From DASPWW01 sp963841715 (GTDB taxonomy: Bacteria > Actinomycetota > Thermoleophilia > Solirubrobacterales > 70-9), in NCBI GenBank assembly GCA_963841715.1, contig CAWJDP010000004.1, forward strand, positions 434,001 through 498,000: a DNA stretch of 64,000 nucleotides. The letters run 5' to 3'. The first letter of the stretch is position 1. Every line of letters starts with the position of its first letter. This document shows positions 8,207-16,851 of this stretch, piece by piece. Below the pieces are notes generated by a model, which made no database searches, was not told the origin of the DNA, and worked only from the letters and a program-made list of their open reading frames with translations. A program made the translations under genes and the position numbers.

Positions 8207-10546
8207 TCACGCGACCCACGTCCAGTCGCGGATCTCGGGGTGATCCTCCCCGTGCTCGCGGGTCCACTCGCGGCACCGCAGCCGCGAGTCGACCATCTCC
8301 TGACGGAGCGCCGCCTGCTCCTCTCCAAGTCCCGGCACGCGGTCGATCACGTCGATCACGAGGTGGAATCGATCGAGCTCGTTGAGCATCACCATGTCGA
8401 ATGGGGTCGTCGTCGTCCCCTCCTCCTGATAGCCGCGGACGTGGAAGTTGTCGTGGTTCGCCCGGCTGTAGGTGAGGCGATGGATCAGCGAGGGATAGCC
8501 GTGGTAGGCGAAGATCACCGGTCGATCCGAGGTGAACAGCGAGTCGAACTCGCGATCCGGCAAGCCGTGCGGGTGCTCCGTGTCGGGCTCGAGCCGCATC
8601 AGGTCGACGACGTTCACCACCCGCACCTTGAGCTCGGGCAGGTGCTCGCGCAACAGCGCCGCGGCGGCGACCGTCTCCAGCGTCGGCACGTCGCCGCAGC
8701 ACGCCAGCACGACGTCGGGCTCGCCGCCGAAGTCGCTCGAGGCCCACTCCCAGATCCCGATCCCGCGCGTGCAGTGGGCGACCGCCTCCTCGATCGGCAG
8801 GTAGCAGAGCTCGGGCTGCTTGCCGGCGACGATGACGTTGACGTAGTGGCGGCTGCGCAGGCAGTGATCGGCCACGGAAAGCAGGCAGTTCGCGTCGGGC
8901 GGCAGGTACACGCGCACGATCGCCGCCTTCTTGTTGGCGACGTGGTCGATGAACCCGGGGTCCTGGTGGGAGAAGCCGTTGTGGTCCTGACGCCACACGT
9001 GCGAGCTGAGCAGGTAGTTGAGCGACGCAAGCGGCCTTCGCCACGCCACCTGGCGCGAGACCTTGAGCCACTTCGCGTGCTGGTTGAACATCGAGTCGAC
9101 GATGTGGATGAACGCCTCGTAGCAGTTGAAGAGACCATGCCGACCGGTGAGCAGATAGCCCTCGAGCCAGCCCTCGCAAAGGTGCTCGGAAAGGACCTCC
9201 GCGACGCGCCCCGCCGGGTCCTCGTGCTCGTCGGTGGGGAGCCGCTCCGCCTGCCAGTCGCGATCGGTCGCCTCGAACACGGCCGAGAGGCGGTTCGACG
9301 CCGTCTCGTCCGGGCCGAAGAGGCGGAAGTTGTCCGGATTGCGCTCGATCACGTCGCGCAGGAAGGGGCCGAGGGCTCGGGTCGCTCCGGCGCGCACACT
9401 CGCCGGCTCCGGAACGTCCACCGCGTAGTCGCGGAAGTCGGGAAGCAGGAGCTCGCGCAACAGCAGGCCGCCGTTCGAGTGCGGGTTGGCGCTCATGCGG
9501 CGCTCGCCGCGCGGCGCCAGCTCTGCGAGCTCCGCCACGCACGCACCGCGATCGTCGAACAGCTCGCGCGGGCGGTAGCTGTGCATCCACTCCTCGAGCG
9601 CGTGCAGGTGCTCGGGGTTCTCGCGCACCTCGGCGAGCGGCACCTGGTGCGCGCGCCACGTTCCCTCAACCGGGAGCCCGTCGACCATCTTCGGGCCGGT
9701 CCACCCCTTCGGCGTGCGAAGCACGAGCATCGGCCAGCGGGGACGGCCGGTCGCGCCGCCGGAGCGCCACGCGCGCTGGATCTCGGCGATCTCGTCCAGC
9801 GCGCGATCGAGCGCGGCGGCGAAGCGCACGTGGACCTTGATCGGGTCCTCGCCGTCGAACCCGCCGCTCACCACGATCGCCTCGTGGCCGTAGCCGGCCA
9901 GCAGCGAGGTCAGCTCGTCTTCTGGGATTCGCGCCAGGACGGTCGGGTTGGCGATCTTGTACCCGTTCAGGTGCAGGATCGGCAGCACGGCGCCGTCGGT
10001 TCGAGGGTTGAGGAACTTGTTCGAGTGCCAGCTCGCCGCGAGCGCTCCGGTCTCCGCCTCGCCGTCGCCGATCACGCACGCGACAAGGAGATCGGGGTTG
10101 TCGAACGCCGCGCCGTACGCGTGGGCGACCGAGTAGCCGAGCTCACCGCCCTCGTTGATCGAGCCGGGGGTCTCGGGCGCCGCGTGGCTCGGGATCCCGC
10201 CCGGGAACGAGAACTGCCGGAACAGCTCGCGCAGGCCGGGCTCGTCCCGCGTCACATGCGGATAGACCTCGGTGTAGGTCCCATCAAGGTAGGCGTTCGC
10301 CACCACGCCGGGGCCGCCGTGTCCGGGCCCTGTCACGTAGACGACGCTCAGGTCGCGGGCCCTGATCGCGCGGTTGAGATGGGTGTAGACGAGGTTGAGG
10401 CCGGGGACCGTGCCGAAGTGGCCCAGCAGGCGCGGCTTGATGTGCTCGGGCCGCAGCGGCTCGCGGAGCAGCGGGTTGTCGAGCAGATAGATCTGCCCGA
10501 CGGAGAGGTAGTTGGCGGCTCGCCACCAGGCGTCGATTGACTCCAA
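8207..10546 (-). CDS. xfp: Xylulose-5-phosphate/fructose-6-phosphate phosphoketolase
   Basis: A thiamine-diphosphate enzyme that splits xylulose 5-phosphate or fructose 6-phosphate with phosphate to give acetyl phosphate and glyceraldehyde 3-phosphate or erythrose 4-phosphate. Visible marks are YLSVGQIYLLDNPL near residue 13, GHFGTVPGLN, GPGHGGPG (73-80), EGGELGYS (132-139) and the ThDP signature IGDGEAETGALAASWHSNKF (159-178), all typical of the 780-830 residue family. The TTG at 10546 is the first canonical start, but it lies inside the conserved region. A strong AGGAGG sits at 10615-10620 with the frame open from just after it, so the real N-terminus probably lies near 10600 (see findings). 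First gene of an apparent xfp-ackA-ATPase-permease operon. Confidence 0.93.
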   Translation of the reverse strand: MESIDAWWRAANYLSVGQIYLLDNPLLREPLRPEHIKPRLLGHFGTVPGLNLVYTHLNRAIRARDLSVVYVTGPGHGGPGVVANAYLDGTYTEVYPHVTRDEPGLRELFRQFSFPGGIPSHAAPETPGSINEGGELGYSVAHAYGAAFDNPDLLVACVIGDGEAETGALAASWHSNKFLNPRTDGAVLPILHLNGYKIANPTVLARIPEDELTSLLAGYGHEAIVVSGGFDGEDPIKVHVRFAAALDRALDEIAEIQRAWRSGGATGRPRWPMLVLRTPKGWTGPKMVDGLPVEGTWRAHQVPLAEVRENPEHLHALEEWMHSYRPRELFDDRGACVAELAELAPRGERRMSANPHSNGGLLLRELLLPDFRDYAVDVPEPASVRAGATRALGPFLRDVIERNPDNFRLFGPDETASNRLSAVFEATDRDWQAERLPTDEHEDPAGRVAEVLSEHLCEGWLEGYLLTGRHGLFNCYEAFIHIVDSMFNQHAKWLKVSRQVAWRRPLASLNYLLSSHVWRQDHNGFSHQDPGFIDHVANKKAAIVRVYLPPDANCLLSVADHCLRSRHYVNVIVAGKQPELCYLPIEEAVAHCTRGIGIWEWASSDFGGEPDVVLACCGDVPTLETVAAAALLREHLPELKVRVVNVVDLMRLEPDTEHPHGLPDREFDSLFTSDRPVIFAYHGYPSLIHRLTYSRANHDNFHVRGYQEEGTTTTPFDMVMLNELDRFHLVIDVIDRVPGLGEEQAALRQEMVDSRLRCREWTREHGEDHPEIRDWTWVA

Positions 10547-10614
10547 CTCCCCGCCGGTCGCCTTGCCGACGGGGTGGGCCGAGCCAGCTTGACCTGGAAG
10601 TGAGCTGATCGGTA

Positions 10615-10620
10615 CCTCCT
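10615..10620 (-). promoter_or_regulatory. Shine-Dalgarno-like AGGAGG upstream of phosphoketolase
   Basis: AGGAGG on the minus strand overlaps an in-frame TAG and is followed by a reading frame that runs without interruption into phosphoketolase. No ATG, GTG or TTG lies within the usual 5-12 bases; the codons there are ATC, AGC, TCA and CTT. Either a rare start codon is used or a base is wrong here. Confidence 0.5.
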
Positions 10621-10767
10621 ACGGGGTTCAACCCCAGAGTATGTCGCGCGGCCCTCACGTTCAGCGGCGGCCGTTCGAGGAGCTGCCGCGCGAGGTCGCC
10701 CACCACGGCTCGGGCGGCGGCCATTATCGCGCTGCTGGGCGGCAACCGGTGCTGTCGCTGCTGACGC

Positions 10768-11256
10768 TCAGCCGATCGCGTCGAGCGCGGCCCTGACCGC
10801 GCCGTCGGGATCCTCGACGGCGACTATGCCCGGTGCGTTCTCCATCGCGCCGACTCCGCGCAGCGTCCAGCTTCGCAGCGCGATCACCGGCCGCTCGAGA
10901 CGGCGCGCGAGCGCGATCTCCGACAACGTCCCCCACTCCCCGTCGATCGCGATCACGGCGTCCGCCGATGCGACCACGGCGAGGTTGCGCGCGTGGCCGA
11001 TCCCCGACGCGACGACGTAGTTGCAGTGCTCGTTCGCGCCCGCCGGGTCATCGCCGGGAACAATCCCGATCACGTCGCCGCCCGCCTCAGCCGCGCCGCG
11101 CGCCGCCGCCTCCATGACCCCGCCGCGGCCGCCGCAGATGACGACCACCCGCTCCTCCGCGAGGGCGCGCCCGACAGCCTCGGCGGCGCCCAGGGCGTCT
11201 GCGCCGGGGTCGCCGTCGCCGCCCGAGACCGCGACCTGGCGCCGGCGGCCGGTCAC
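10768..11256 (-). CDS. LOG-family/TIGR00725-type nucleotide-binding protein
   Basis: A 162-residue Rossmann-like protein with the motifs VVVICGGRGGVMEAAARGA near residue 35 and EWGTLSEIALA near residue 115. This pattern matches the TIGR00725 group of the lysine-decarboxylase-like LOG superfamily. Better-known LOG members release free bases from nucleoside monophosphates (cytokinin-activating phosphoribohydrolases), but the exact substrate here is unknown. The GTG start at 11256 overlaps the TGA of the SHOCT-type protein as GTGA, so the two are probably translationally coupled. Confidence 0.75.
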   Translation of the reverse strand: MTGRRRQVAVSGGDGDPGADALGAAEAVGRALAEERVVVICGGRGGVMEAAARGAAEAGGDVIGIVPGDDPAGANEHCNYVVASGIGHARNLAVVASADAVIAIDGEWGTLSEIALARRLERPVIALRSWTLRGVGAMENAPGIVAVEDPDGAVRAALDAIG

Positions 11257-11939
11257 GACTCGCCGAGGATTCTCGCCTTCTCCTTCTCGAACTCCTCGTC
11301 GGTGAGCGCGCCGCTCGACTTCAGCTGCGCGAGCCGCTCGACCTGGCCGATCTTGTCGTCCTCGCCGCTCGCAGCGCCGCCCGGCGCGGCTGCGAATCCC
11401 GTCGCTCCGCTCGTCGCCTTCTCGGCCATGTGCTGCTGCACGACCTGCATGATCTGCATCTGGAGCTGAGGATCGCCGGCGCCGAGCGTCTCGGTCGTGC
11501 CCGGCTCGAGCTTTCGCCCCAGCACCTGCTCGACCTTCGCCCGCAGCTCCGGGTCGCCCCGCATGTCGATCACGGGCGCGGCGCCCTGCATCGCGCTCGC
11601 CCCGCTCGCCGCTGCGCCGCCGCCGGCCAGCGCCTCGCGCCGCGCCGCGGTCCGCTGCGTGTCCTCCCCGCGCGCCGCGTCCCAGTCGATCGCGACCTTG
11701 TTGTGGTCCTCCTTGTCGACCTTGACGGGAAGCTCGAGGCCGAACCCGATCGGGTCCTTGCGGGAGACCATCCACTGACCCTCGACCTCGTACGGCGTGA
11801 TCCCCTCGCAGTGGACCTGGAGCGTCATCGCGATGTTCTGCGAGCTTGCGCCTGACTCCGGCATGCTCATCTCGACGATCGTGGCGCGGCCCGGCATCCC
11901 GTTCTTGAGCACCTTGCGCCTCGTGAATGGATTCAGCAT
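11253..11939 (-). CDS. SHOCT-domain protein
   Basis: A 228-residue soluble protein. The first ~100 residues form a beta-rich domain with RRKVLKNG and VDKEDHNKVAIDWDAA, similar to the 117-residue protein at 2342-2695. A low-complexity Ala/Gly linker follows. The last 35 residues are a SHOCT domain (IGQVERLAQLKSSGALTDEE, then FEKEKARIL), a short helical oligomerisation module common in bacterial proteins. A middle stretch with ELRAKVEQVLGRKLEPG is predicted helical. Function is unknown. Overlaps the LOG-like gene by 4 bases. Confidence 0.75.
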   Translation of the reverse strand: MLNPFTRRKVLKNGMPGRATIVEMSMPESGASSQNIAMTLQVHCEGITPYEVEGQWMVSRKDPIGFGLELPVKVDKEDHNKVAIDWDAARGEDTQRTAARREALAGGGAAASGASAMQGAAPVIDMRGDPELRAKVEQVLGRKLEPGTTETLGAGDPQLQMQIMQVVQQHMAEKATSGATGFAAAPGGAASGEDDKIGQVERLAQLKSSGALTDEEFEKEKARILGES

Positions 11940-11978
11940 CTCGTCCCCTCCTGGTAGCGATGCAGCGAACGCGCGCGA

Positions 11979-14285
11979 CTATACGCGCTCGACGCCGTCC
12001 AGCATCGCCGCCATCAGCTCCAGCGATCCGGCCTTGTGCAGCGGCTCGTTGAGGTTGCCGCACTTAGGGCTCTGGGTGCAGGACGGGCACCCGTCGGCGC
12101 AGGGGCACTCGCCGACAAGGCGTGCGGCGTCGGCGAGCAGATGCTCGAACTCGTCGTAGCCGCGCCGCGCGATCCCGATCCCGCCCGGGTAGCCGTCGTA
12201 GATGAAGATCGTCGCGCGGCCGGTCTGGAAGTGGACGTTGGTCGACAGCCCGCCGATGTCCCAGCGATCGCACATCGCGAGCAGCGGTAGGACCGCGATC
12301 TGGCTGTGCTCGGCGGCGTGCAGCGACCCGAGCACGGCCTCGCTCGGCAGCCGCGCCGTGAGCCGGTCCGGGAGCACGTACCACAGCGCCTGGGTGAGGA
12401 AGTTCTGCTCCGGGAGGTCGAGCCCGACGATGTCGATCACCTCGTGGTCGTTGAGGCTCTTGCGCTGGAACGCGATCACCTGCTCGGTCACTGACACCGA
12501 CCCAAACGAGAGCTCGACGCCGGCGGTCTCGCGGGTCGTCTCGGCTCCCTCGATCAGGATCTCGGTCTCCTTCTTCGGCTGCGTGTACCAGTCGCCGTCG
12601 AAAGGCTCGACGATCGCCCGCCGCAGGTCGACGTCGAGCTCGGCGACCTCGTACGAGCGCCCGAGGTGGAGGTAGATCGCCCCGGGATGGACGGTCGAGA
12701 ACGCGCGCTCGGCCTCGACCGCGCCGAGCAGCTCGCCCGAGTCGCGATCGATCACCGCGACGCCGTCGGCCGAAGCCGAGCGCAGCGAGATCTGGCCCGC
12801 CGGGAAGCCGGGGGCGCGCGGCAGGTAGCGATCGTCGCGCCCTCGCCGCAGCTCACCGTAGGCGACGAGATCCTCGGCGCGCTCGCGCCATCCGGCGCCG
12901 AACACGGCGTCGTCCTCGGCCGAGAGCGGCGCCTCGTAGGCGGCGGCGAGCAGGTGCTGGAGCTGGATCTGCTCGCTCGCGTGATCGAGGATCGCCGCCT
13001 CGACCGGGCGGGCGAGGAACTCGTCCGGGTGGCGGCAGAAGAACTGGTCGAGCGCGTCCTGGCCCGCGACGTAGATCGCGAGCCCGGCGCGGCGTCGCCC
13101 CGCGCGGCCCCACATCTGGCGCAGGCTCGCGACCGTGCCCGGGAAGGTCACGCAGATCGCCGCGTCGAGCTCACCGATGTCGATTCCAAGCTCGAGCGCG
13201 TCGGTGGCGACGACCGCGAGCAGCTCGCCCTCGGCGAGGCGCGCCTCGATCTCGCGCCGCTGCTGCGACGTGTACCCGGCGCGGTAGGGCGCGATCCTCG
13301 CGGCGAGGTCGCCGCGCCCCTCCTCCTCGAGCCGCATCCGCGTGAAGCGCTGGATCAGCTCGATCCCGCGCCGGCTCTTGAGGAAGCAGATCGTCCGCAC
13401 CCCTGTCGCGACGAGCCCGGCGAGCAGGTCGGAGGCCTCGGAGAGGACCGAGCGCCGCGTTCCCGACGCCTCATCGATCAACGGCGGATCCCAGAGCGCG
13501 ATCCGGCGCCCCGCGCGCGGGGCACCGTCGCCGTCGATGAGCTCGACCGGGAGACCCGAGAGTCGCTCGGCGAGCTCGACCGGGTTCGCGATCGTCGCCG
13601 AGGTGAGGACGAAGCGCGGCTCGGTGCCGTACAGGCGCGCAACGCGGCGCAGCCGCCGCAGCACGTTCGCGACGTGGGAGCCGAACACCCCGCGGTAGGT
13701 GTGCGCCTCGTCGATCACCACCCAGCCCAGGTTGGCGATGAAGTCGCCCCAGCGCTTGTGGTGGGGGAGGACCCCGATGTTGAGCATGTCGGGGTTCGTG
13801 AGCACGAGGTTCGAGCGCCTGCGAATCGCGGGGCGGTCGTCCTTCGGCGTGTCGCCGTCGTAGATCGCGTGCTTCAGCGACGGGGGGTTGAGCTCGGAGA
13901 GCTTTCGCGCCTGGTCCTGGGCGAGCGCCTTCGTCGGGTAGATATAGAGCGCGCGCCGCTTCGGGTCGCGGGCGAGCCCGTCGAGCACTGGGAGATTGAA
14001 CGACAGCGACTTCCCCGACGCGGTACCGCTGGTGATGATCACGCTGCCGCGCCCGACGGCCTCAAGCGCCTCGGCCTGGTGCGAGTACAGGGCTGGGATC
14101 CCGGCGGCGCGAAGCGCGTCGGACAGCCCGGGGTCGATCGAGTCGGGCAGCGCGACGAGCTCGGCGGCGTGTTCGTCCTCGGACGACTCGGCGACGAGGC
14201 GCTCGTCCGCGCGCCCGGGCTCGATCACGCTCGACCACGCCGCGCCGAGGGCGCCGCGCGCGAGCACCTCCTCGGCACTAGCCAT
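11979..14285 (-). CDS. DEAD/DEAH helicase with DUF1998 metal-binding domain (MrfA/YprA-like)
   Basis: A 768-residue superfamily 2 helicase. The ATP-binding loop ITSGTASGKS is near residue 79, the DEAH box VIDEAHTYRGVFGSHVANVL near 190, SAT (LTSATIANP) near 233, and motif VI (MWGRAGRRRAGLAIY) near 390. The C-terminal DUF1998 region ends with a cysteine cluster (CPCADGCPSCTQSPKCGN) that should bind a metal. Bacillus MrfA with this layout unwinds DNA with 3'-5' polarity in mitomycin-lesion repair together with MrfB, which I do not see here. Its start overlaps the dihydropteroate synthase stop by 8 bases. Confidence 0.85.
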   Translation of the reverse strand: MASAEEVLARGALGAAWSSVIEPGRADERLVAESSEDEHAAELVALPDSIDPGLSDALRAAGIPALYSHQAEALEAVGRGSVIITSGTASGKSLSFNLPVLDGLARDPKRRALYIYPTKALAQDQARKLSELNPPSLKHAIYDGDTPKDDRPAIRRRSNLVLTNPDMLNIGVLPHHKRWGDFIANLGWVVIDEAHTYRGVFGSHVANVLRRLRRVARLYGTEPRFVLTSATIANPVELAERLSGLPVELIDGDGAPRAGRRIALWDPPLIDEASGTRRSVLSEASDLLAGLVATGVRTICFLKSRRGIELIQRFTRMRLEEEGRGDLAARIAPYRAGYTSQQRREIEARLAEGELLAVVATDALELGIDIGELDAAICVTFPGTVASLRQMWGRAGRRRAGLAIYVAGQDALDQFFCRHPDEFLARPVEAAILDHASEQIQLQHLLAAAYEAPLSAEDDAVFGAGWRERAEDLVAYGELRRGRDDRYLPRAPGFPAGQISLRSASADGVAVIDRDSGELLGAVEAERAFSTVHPGAIYLHLGRSYEVAELDVDLRRAIVEPFDGDWYTQPKKETEILIEGAETTRETAGVELSFGSVSVTEQVIAFQRKSLNDHEVIDIVGLDLPEQNFLTQALWYVLPDRLTARLPSEAVLGSLHAAEHSQIAVLPLLAMCDRWDIGGLSTNVHFQTGRATIFIYDGYPGGIGIARRGYDEFEHLLADAARLVGECPCADGCPSCTQSPKCGNLNEPLHKAGSLELMAAMLDGVERV

Positions 14286-15141
14286 GGCAGATCCTGTGCG
14301 CGACGCGCATCGCGTCGACCGAGCTCGTGTCGTGGAGGCGCAGCAGCTGCGCGCCCGCCGCCACCGCGAGCGCGACGGCGGCGTTGGTCACCCACTCGCG
14401 CTCCCAGGCCGGGACCCGCTCCTCCCACGATCCCGCCAGCGCTGCGCCGAGGAAGTCCTTGCGCGACAGCGACACGAACAGCGGGCGGCCGAGCTCGTGC
14501 AGCTCGCCCAACCGCCGCAGGACCTCGAGGTCGTCGTCGAGCGAGAGGTCGAAGTCGAGCCCCGGGTCGATCGCGATCTGCTCGGCGTCGACCCCGCGCG
14601 CCGCCGCCGCCTCGATCCGCTCCGCGAACCACAGCTTCAGGTGATCGACCGGATCGTTGTAGGTCGGGAGGGGGCGATCTTCGCGCGGCCGCCCTTCGAT
14701 GTGCATGATCACCAGCCCGCACCCGGTCTCGGCGGCGAGCTCGAGCATCTCGAGCGTCCCGCCGCCGATGTCGTTGATCCCGTCTGCACCAGCCGCCAGC
14801 GCCCGCCGCGCGACCTCGGGCTCGAACGTGTCGGCGGTGATCGGGACGCGGCGCTCCTTCGCTAGCCCCTGGATCGCGGGTATGAGCTTCGCCGCCTCCT
14901 CGGCGGGCGGCACGGGCGGTCCGCTGCGCGCCGCGACCGCCCCGACGTCGAGCATGTCGAAGCCCGTGCGGGTCATCGTCAGCCCGTCGACGATCGCTCG
15001 GTGCGCGGTCCCGCTCCGTGCTCCCTCGTAGAACGAGTCGTCGGTGACGTTGACGATCCCGACCGCGATCGGGCGGGGGAAGCCGAGAACACGCTCGCCC
15101 AACCGCCACGTCGGTGCGGTCGAGGTGCCGGTCACGTCCAT
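14278..15141 (-). CDS. folP: Dihydropteroate synthase
   Basis: A 287-residue TIM-barrel protein that joins 6-hydroxymethyl-dihydropterin pyrophosphate to p-aminobenzoate in folate synthesis. The family signatures are present: AVGIVNVTDDSFYEGAR (normally NVTPDSFSDGG), MLDVGAVAARSG (normally DIGGESTRPG), GADGINDIGGG, IAIDPGLDFDLS and PLFVSLSRKDFLG. The pABA/pterin-binding Lys is in SRKDFLG. Signatures 1 and 2 depart somewhat from E. coli FolP, so a paralogue with a related role cannot be excluded. The ATG at 15141 is 18 bases from the divergent HAD gene. Confidence 0.82.
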   Translation of the reverse strand: MDVTGTSTAPTWRLGERVLGFPRPIAVGIVNVTDDSFYEGARSGTAHRAIVDGLTMTRTGFDMLDVGAVAARSGPPVPPAEEAAKLIPAIQGLAKERRVPITADTFEPEVARRALAAGADGINDIGGGTLEMLELAAETGCGLVIMHIEGRPREDRPLPTYNDPVDHLKLWFAERIEAAAARGVDAEQIAIDPGLDFDLSLDDDLEVLRRLGELHELGRPLFVSLSRKDFLGAALAGSWEERVPAWEREWVTNAAVALAVAAGAQLLRLHDTSSVDAMRVAHRICHG

Positions 15142-15159
15142 CCCGGCTACCGTAGCGAC

Positions 15160-15969
15160 GTGTCCCTGCGCTGCGTGTACACCGACCTCGACGGCACGCT
15201 GTTCGGGCGCGGCGGGTCGCTGTTCACGGACGCCGACGGCGGGTTCTCGATGATGCAGGCGCGCGCGCTCGAGGCGTGCAACCGCGCCGACGTCGAGGTC
15301 GTGATCAAGTCCGGGCGCCGCGAGGCGCAGGTGATGGAGGATGCGCGGCTGATCGGCCAGCGCTCGTACATCTACGAGGTCGGGTGCGCGATCGTGATCG
15401 ACGGCGAGCGGATCGAGCTCCTCGGCGAGGTCGATCTCGACGGCGAGGGCACGCTCGCCGAGCGGATGATCGCCGCGGGGATCCCCGAGATGCTGTTCGC
15501 GCGCTACCCGGGAAGGCTCGAGTGGCACACGCCGTGGCATCGCGAGCGCGTCCACTCGCATCTGTTCCGCGGCCTCATCGACCTCGAGGACGCGAACGCC
15601 GCGCTCGCCGAGAGCGGGCACGGCTCGCTGCGAATGCTCGACAACGGCGCGATCGGCCGGCGCATGGGCGAGCTCGAGGTGACCCACGTCTACCACCTCG
15701 TCCCGGGCGGGTCGAGCAAGGCGCGCGCCGTCGCCACGCACATGAACGCACGCGGGTATGACCGCGAGCAGTGCATCGCGCTGGGCGACTCGGTCGAGGA
15801 CCTCGGCGTCGCCGACGTCGTCGGCCACTTCTTCGTGCCCGCGAACGGGCCCGAGCGCGACCCAGGACTGCGCAGGGCCATCGTCGGCCGCGACAACGTC
15901 ACCGTGACCGAGGGCCGGATGGGCGACGGCTTCTACGAGGCGGTCGTCTCGAGCCTGATGGAGCGCTAG
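15160..15969 (+). CDS. HAD-superfamily phosphatase (Cof/mannosyl-phosphoglycerate phosphatase type)
   Basis: A 269-residue HAD hydrolase. Motif I is YTDLDGTLFGRGG at residues 6-18, with the nucleophile and general-acid Asp pair. Motif II is VVIKSGRRE (Ser/Thr position) and the C-terminal motif IV is CIALGDSVEDLGVAD. The cap between them is of the C2 type used by sugar-phosphate phosphatases. The best match in style is the Cof-like or mannosyl-3-phosphoglycerate phosphatase group, but the substrate is not proven. The GTG start at 15160 faces folP across only 18 bases, so their promoters must overlap the opposing coding regions. Confidence 0.78.
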   Translation: MSLRCVYTDLDGTLFGRGGSLFTDADGGFSMMQARALEACNRADVEVVIKSGRREAQVMEDARLIGQRSYIYEVGCAIVIDGERIELLGEVDLDGEGTLAERMIAAGIPEMLFARYPGRLEWHTPWHRERVHSHLFRGLIDLEDANAALAESGHGSLRMLDNGAIGRRMGELEVTHVYHLVPGGSSKARAVATHMNARGYDREQCIALGDSVEDLGVADVVGHFFVPANGPERDPGLRRAIVGRDNVTVTEGRMGDGFYEAVVSSLMER

Positions 15970-15994
15970 CGGACCGCGGCGGCGTGCCCGGCCC

Positions 15995-16786
15995 TCAGTC
16001 GCGCCGCGGCGCCGCGGTCGGCCCGCGGAGGATCATGACGATACGGTCGGTGAGTCGCGGGGCGAGGCCGTTGAGCGCCAGGGCGCGCACCGTGCCTGGG
16101 ACGTAGACCGCGCGCCTGTCCTCCTCGACACCGCGCACAATCGCCGCGGCGACATCGGCGGCGGGGATCGTGTTCTCCTCGCGGCGCCAGTCTGGGAGCC
16201 GGTCGCGCTGGTGGGAGTGGAGGTCGCTCTCGACCTCGCCTGGGAGCACCGTCGTCACCGAGACGCCCGTCCCGGAGAGCTCGTGGCGAAGCGCCTCGGC
16301 GAACGCGCGCTCGGCCGCCTTCGTCGCCCCGTAGGTCGCGCCCCAGGGAAACGCGCGCACCCCGGCCCCCGATGACACGACGACGAGATGCCCCCGTGCC
16401 GCGTGGACCATCGGCGGGAGCACCGACTTCGCCGTGTACAGCACCCCGAGCACGTTCACTTCGACCATCTGCTCCGAGTTCTCGATCGGCTGGTCGATGA
16501 ACGGCCCGTAGTGGGCGATGCCGGCGTTCGCGACCGCCAGCTCGAGCCCGCCGGCCGCGCCGAGGAAGCGCTCGACCGCCGCCTCAACCGAGCCGCGATC
16601 GGTGACGTCGGCCTGGAGCGCGATCGCGCCCCCGCCGAGCTCGCCGGCGAGCGCGCCCAGCGCGTCGCCGTCGCGGGCCACCAGCCCAACCCGCGCACCG
16701 CGCGCGGCCAGCGCGGCCGCGGTCGCGCGGCCGATTCCGCGCGAGGCCCCGGTCACGATTGCCCTCGTGCTTGCGTCGATGAGCAC
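15995..16786 (-). CDS. SDR-family NAD(P)-dependent oxidoreductase
   Basis: A 263-residue classical short-chain dehydrogenase. It shows the cofactor motif TGASRGIGRATAAALA (residues 12-27), the NAG element VANAGIAHYG, catalytic Ser in VVVSSGAGVRAF, and the YGATK Tyr-Lys pair. A C-terminal extension of about 40 residues follows the core, as in membrane-associated SDRs of the DltE/YqjQ style. The substrate is unknown. It is divergent from the DtxR regulator and its start codon lies just outside the 38-bp palindrome, so it may share that control. Confidence 0.85.
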   Translation of the reverse strand: MLIDASTRAIVTGASRGIGRATAAALAARGARVGLVARDGDALGALAGELGGGAIALQADVTDRGSVEAAVERFLGAAGGLELAVANAGIAHYGPFIDQPIENSEQMVEVNVLGVLYTAKSVLPPMVHAARGHLVVVSSGAGVRAFPWGATYGATKAAERAFAEALRHELSGTGVSVTTVLPGEVESDLHSHQRDRLPDWRREENTIPAADVAAAIVRGVEEDRRAVYVPGTVRALALNGLAPRLTDRIVMILRGPTAAPRRD

Positions 16787-16802
16787 GCGGGCATCCTCGC
16801 AC

Positions 16803-16840
16803 TAGATGGTAGATCCATGGCCCCGTGGATCGCCCATCTA
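16803..16840. promoter_or_regulatory. 38-bp palindrome between SDR and DtxR-family genes, probable operator
   Basis: The arms are TAGATGG-nn-GATCCA and, after an 8-base centre, TGGATC-nn-CCATCTA: 13 matched pairs in total. It fills the gap between two divergent genes, 16 bases from the SDR start and 11 bases before the probable ATG of the DtxR-type regulator. Position and symmetry fit an operator for a dimeric or double-dimeric metalloregulator. It does not obviously match the classical IdeR iron box. Confidence 0.6.
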
Positions 16841-16851
16841 CACTCAACTCG

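Noticed and set aside
7619..10540. Plus-strand open frame of about 970 codons
   Set aside because: It mirrors the acetate kinase and phosphoketolase genes on the minus strand, which have clear motifs. No motif is seen in the plus frame.
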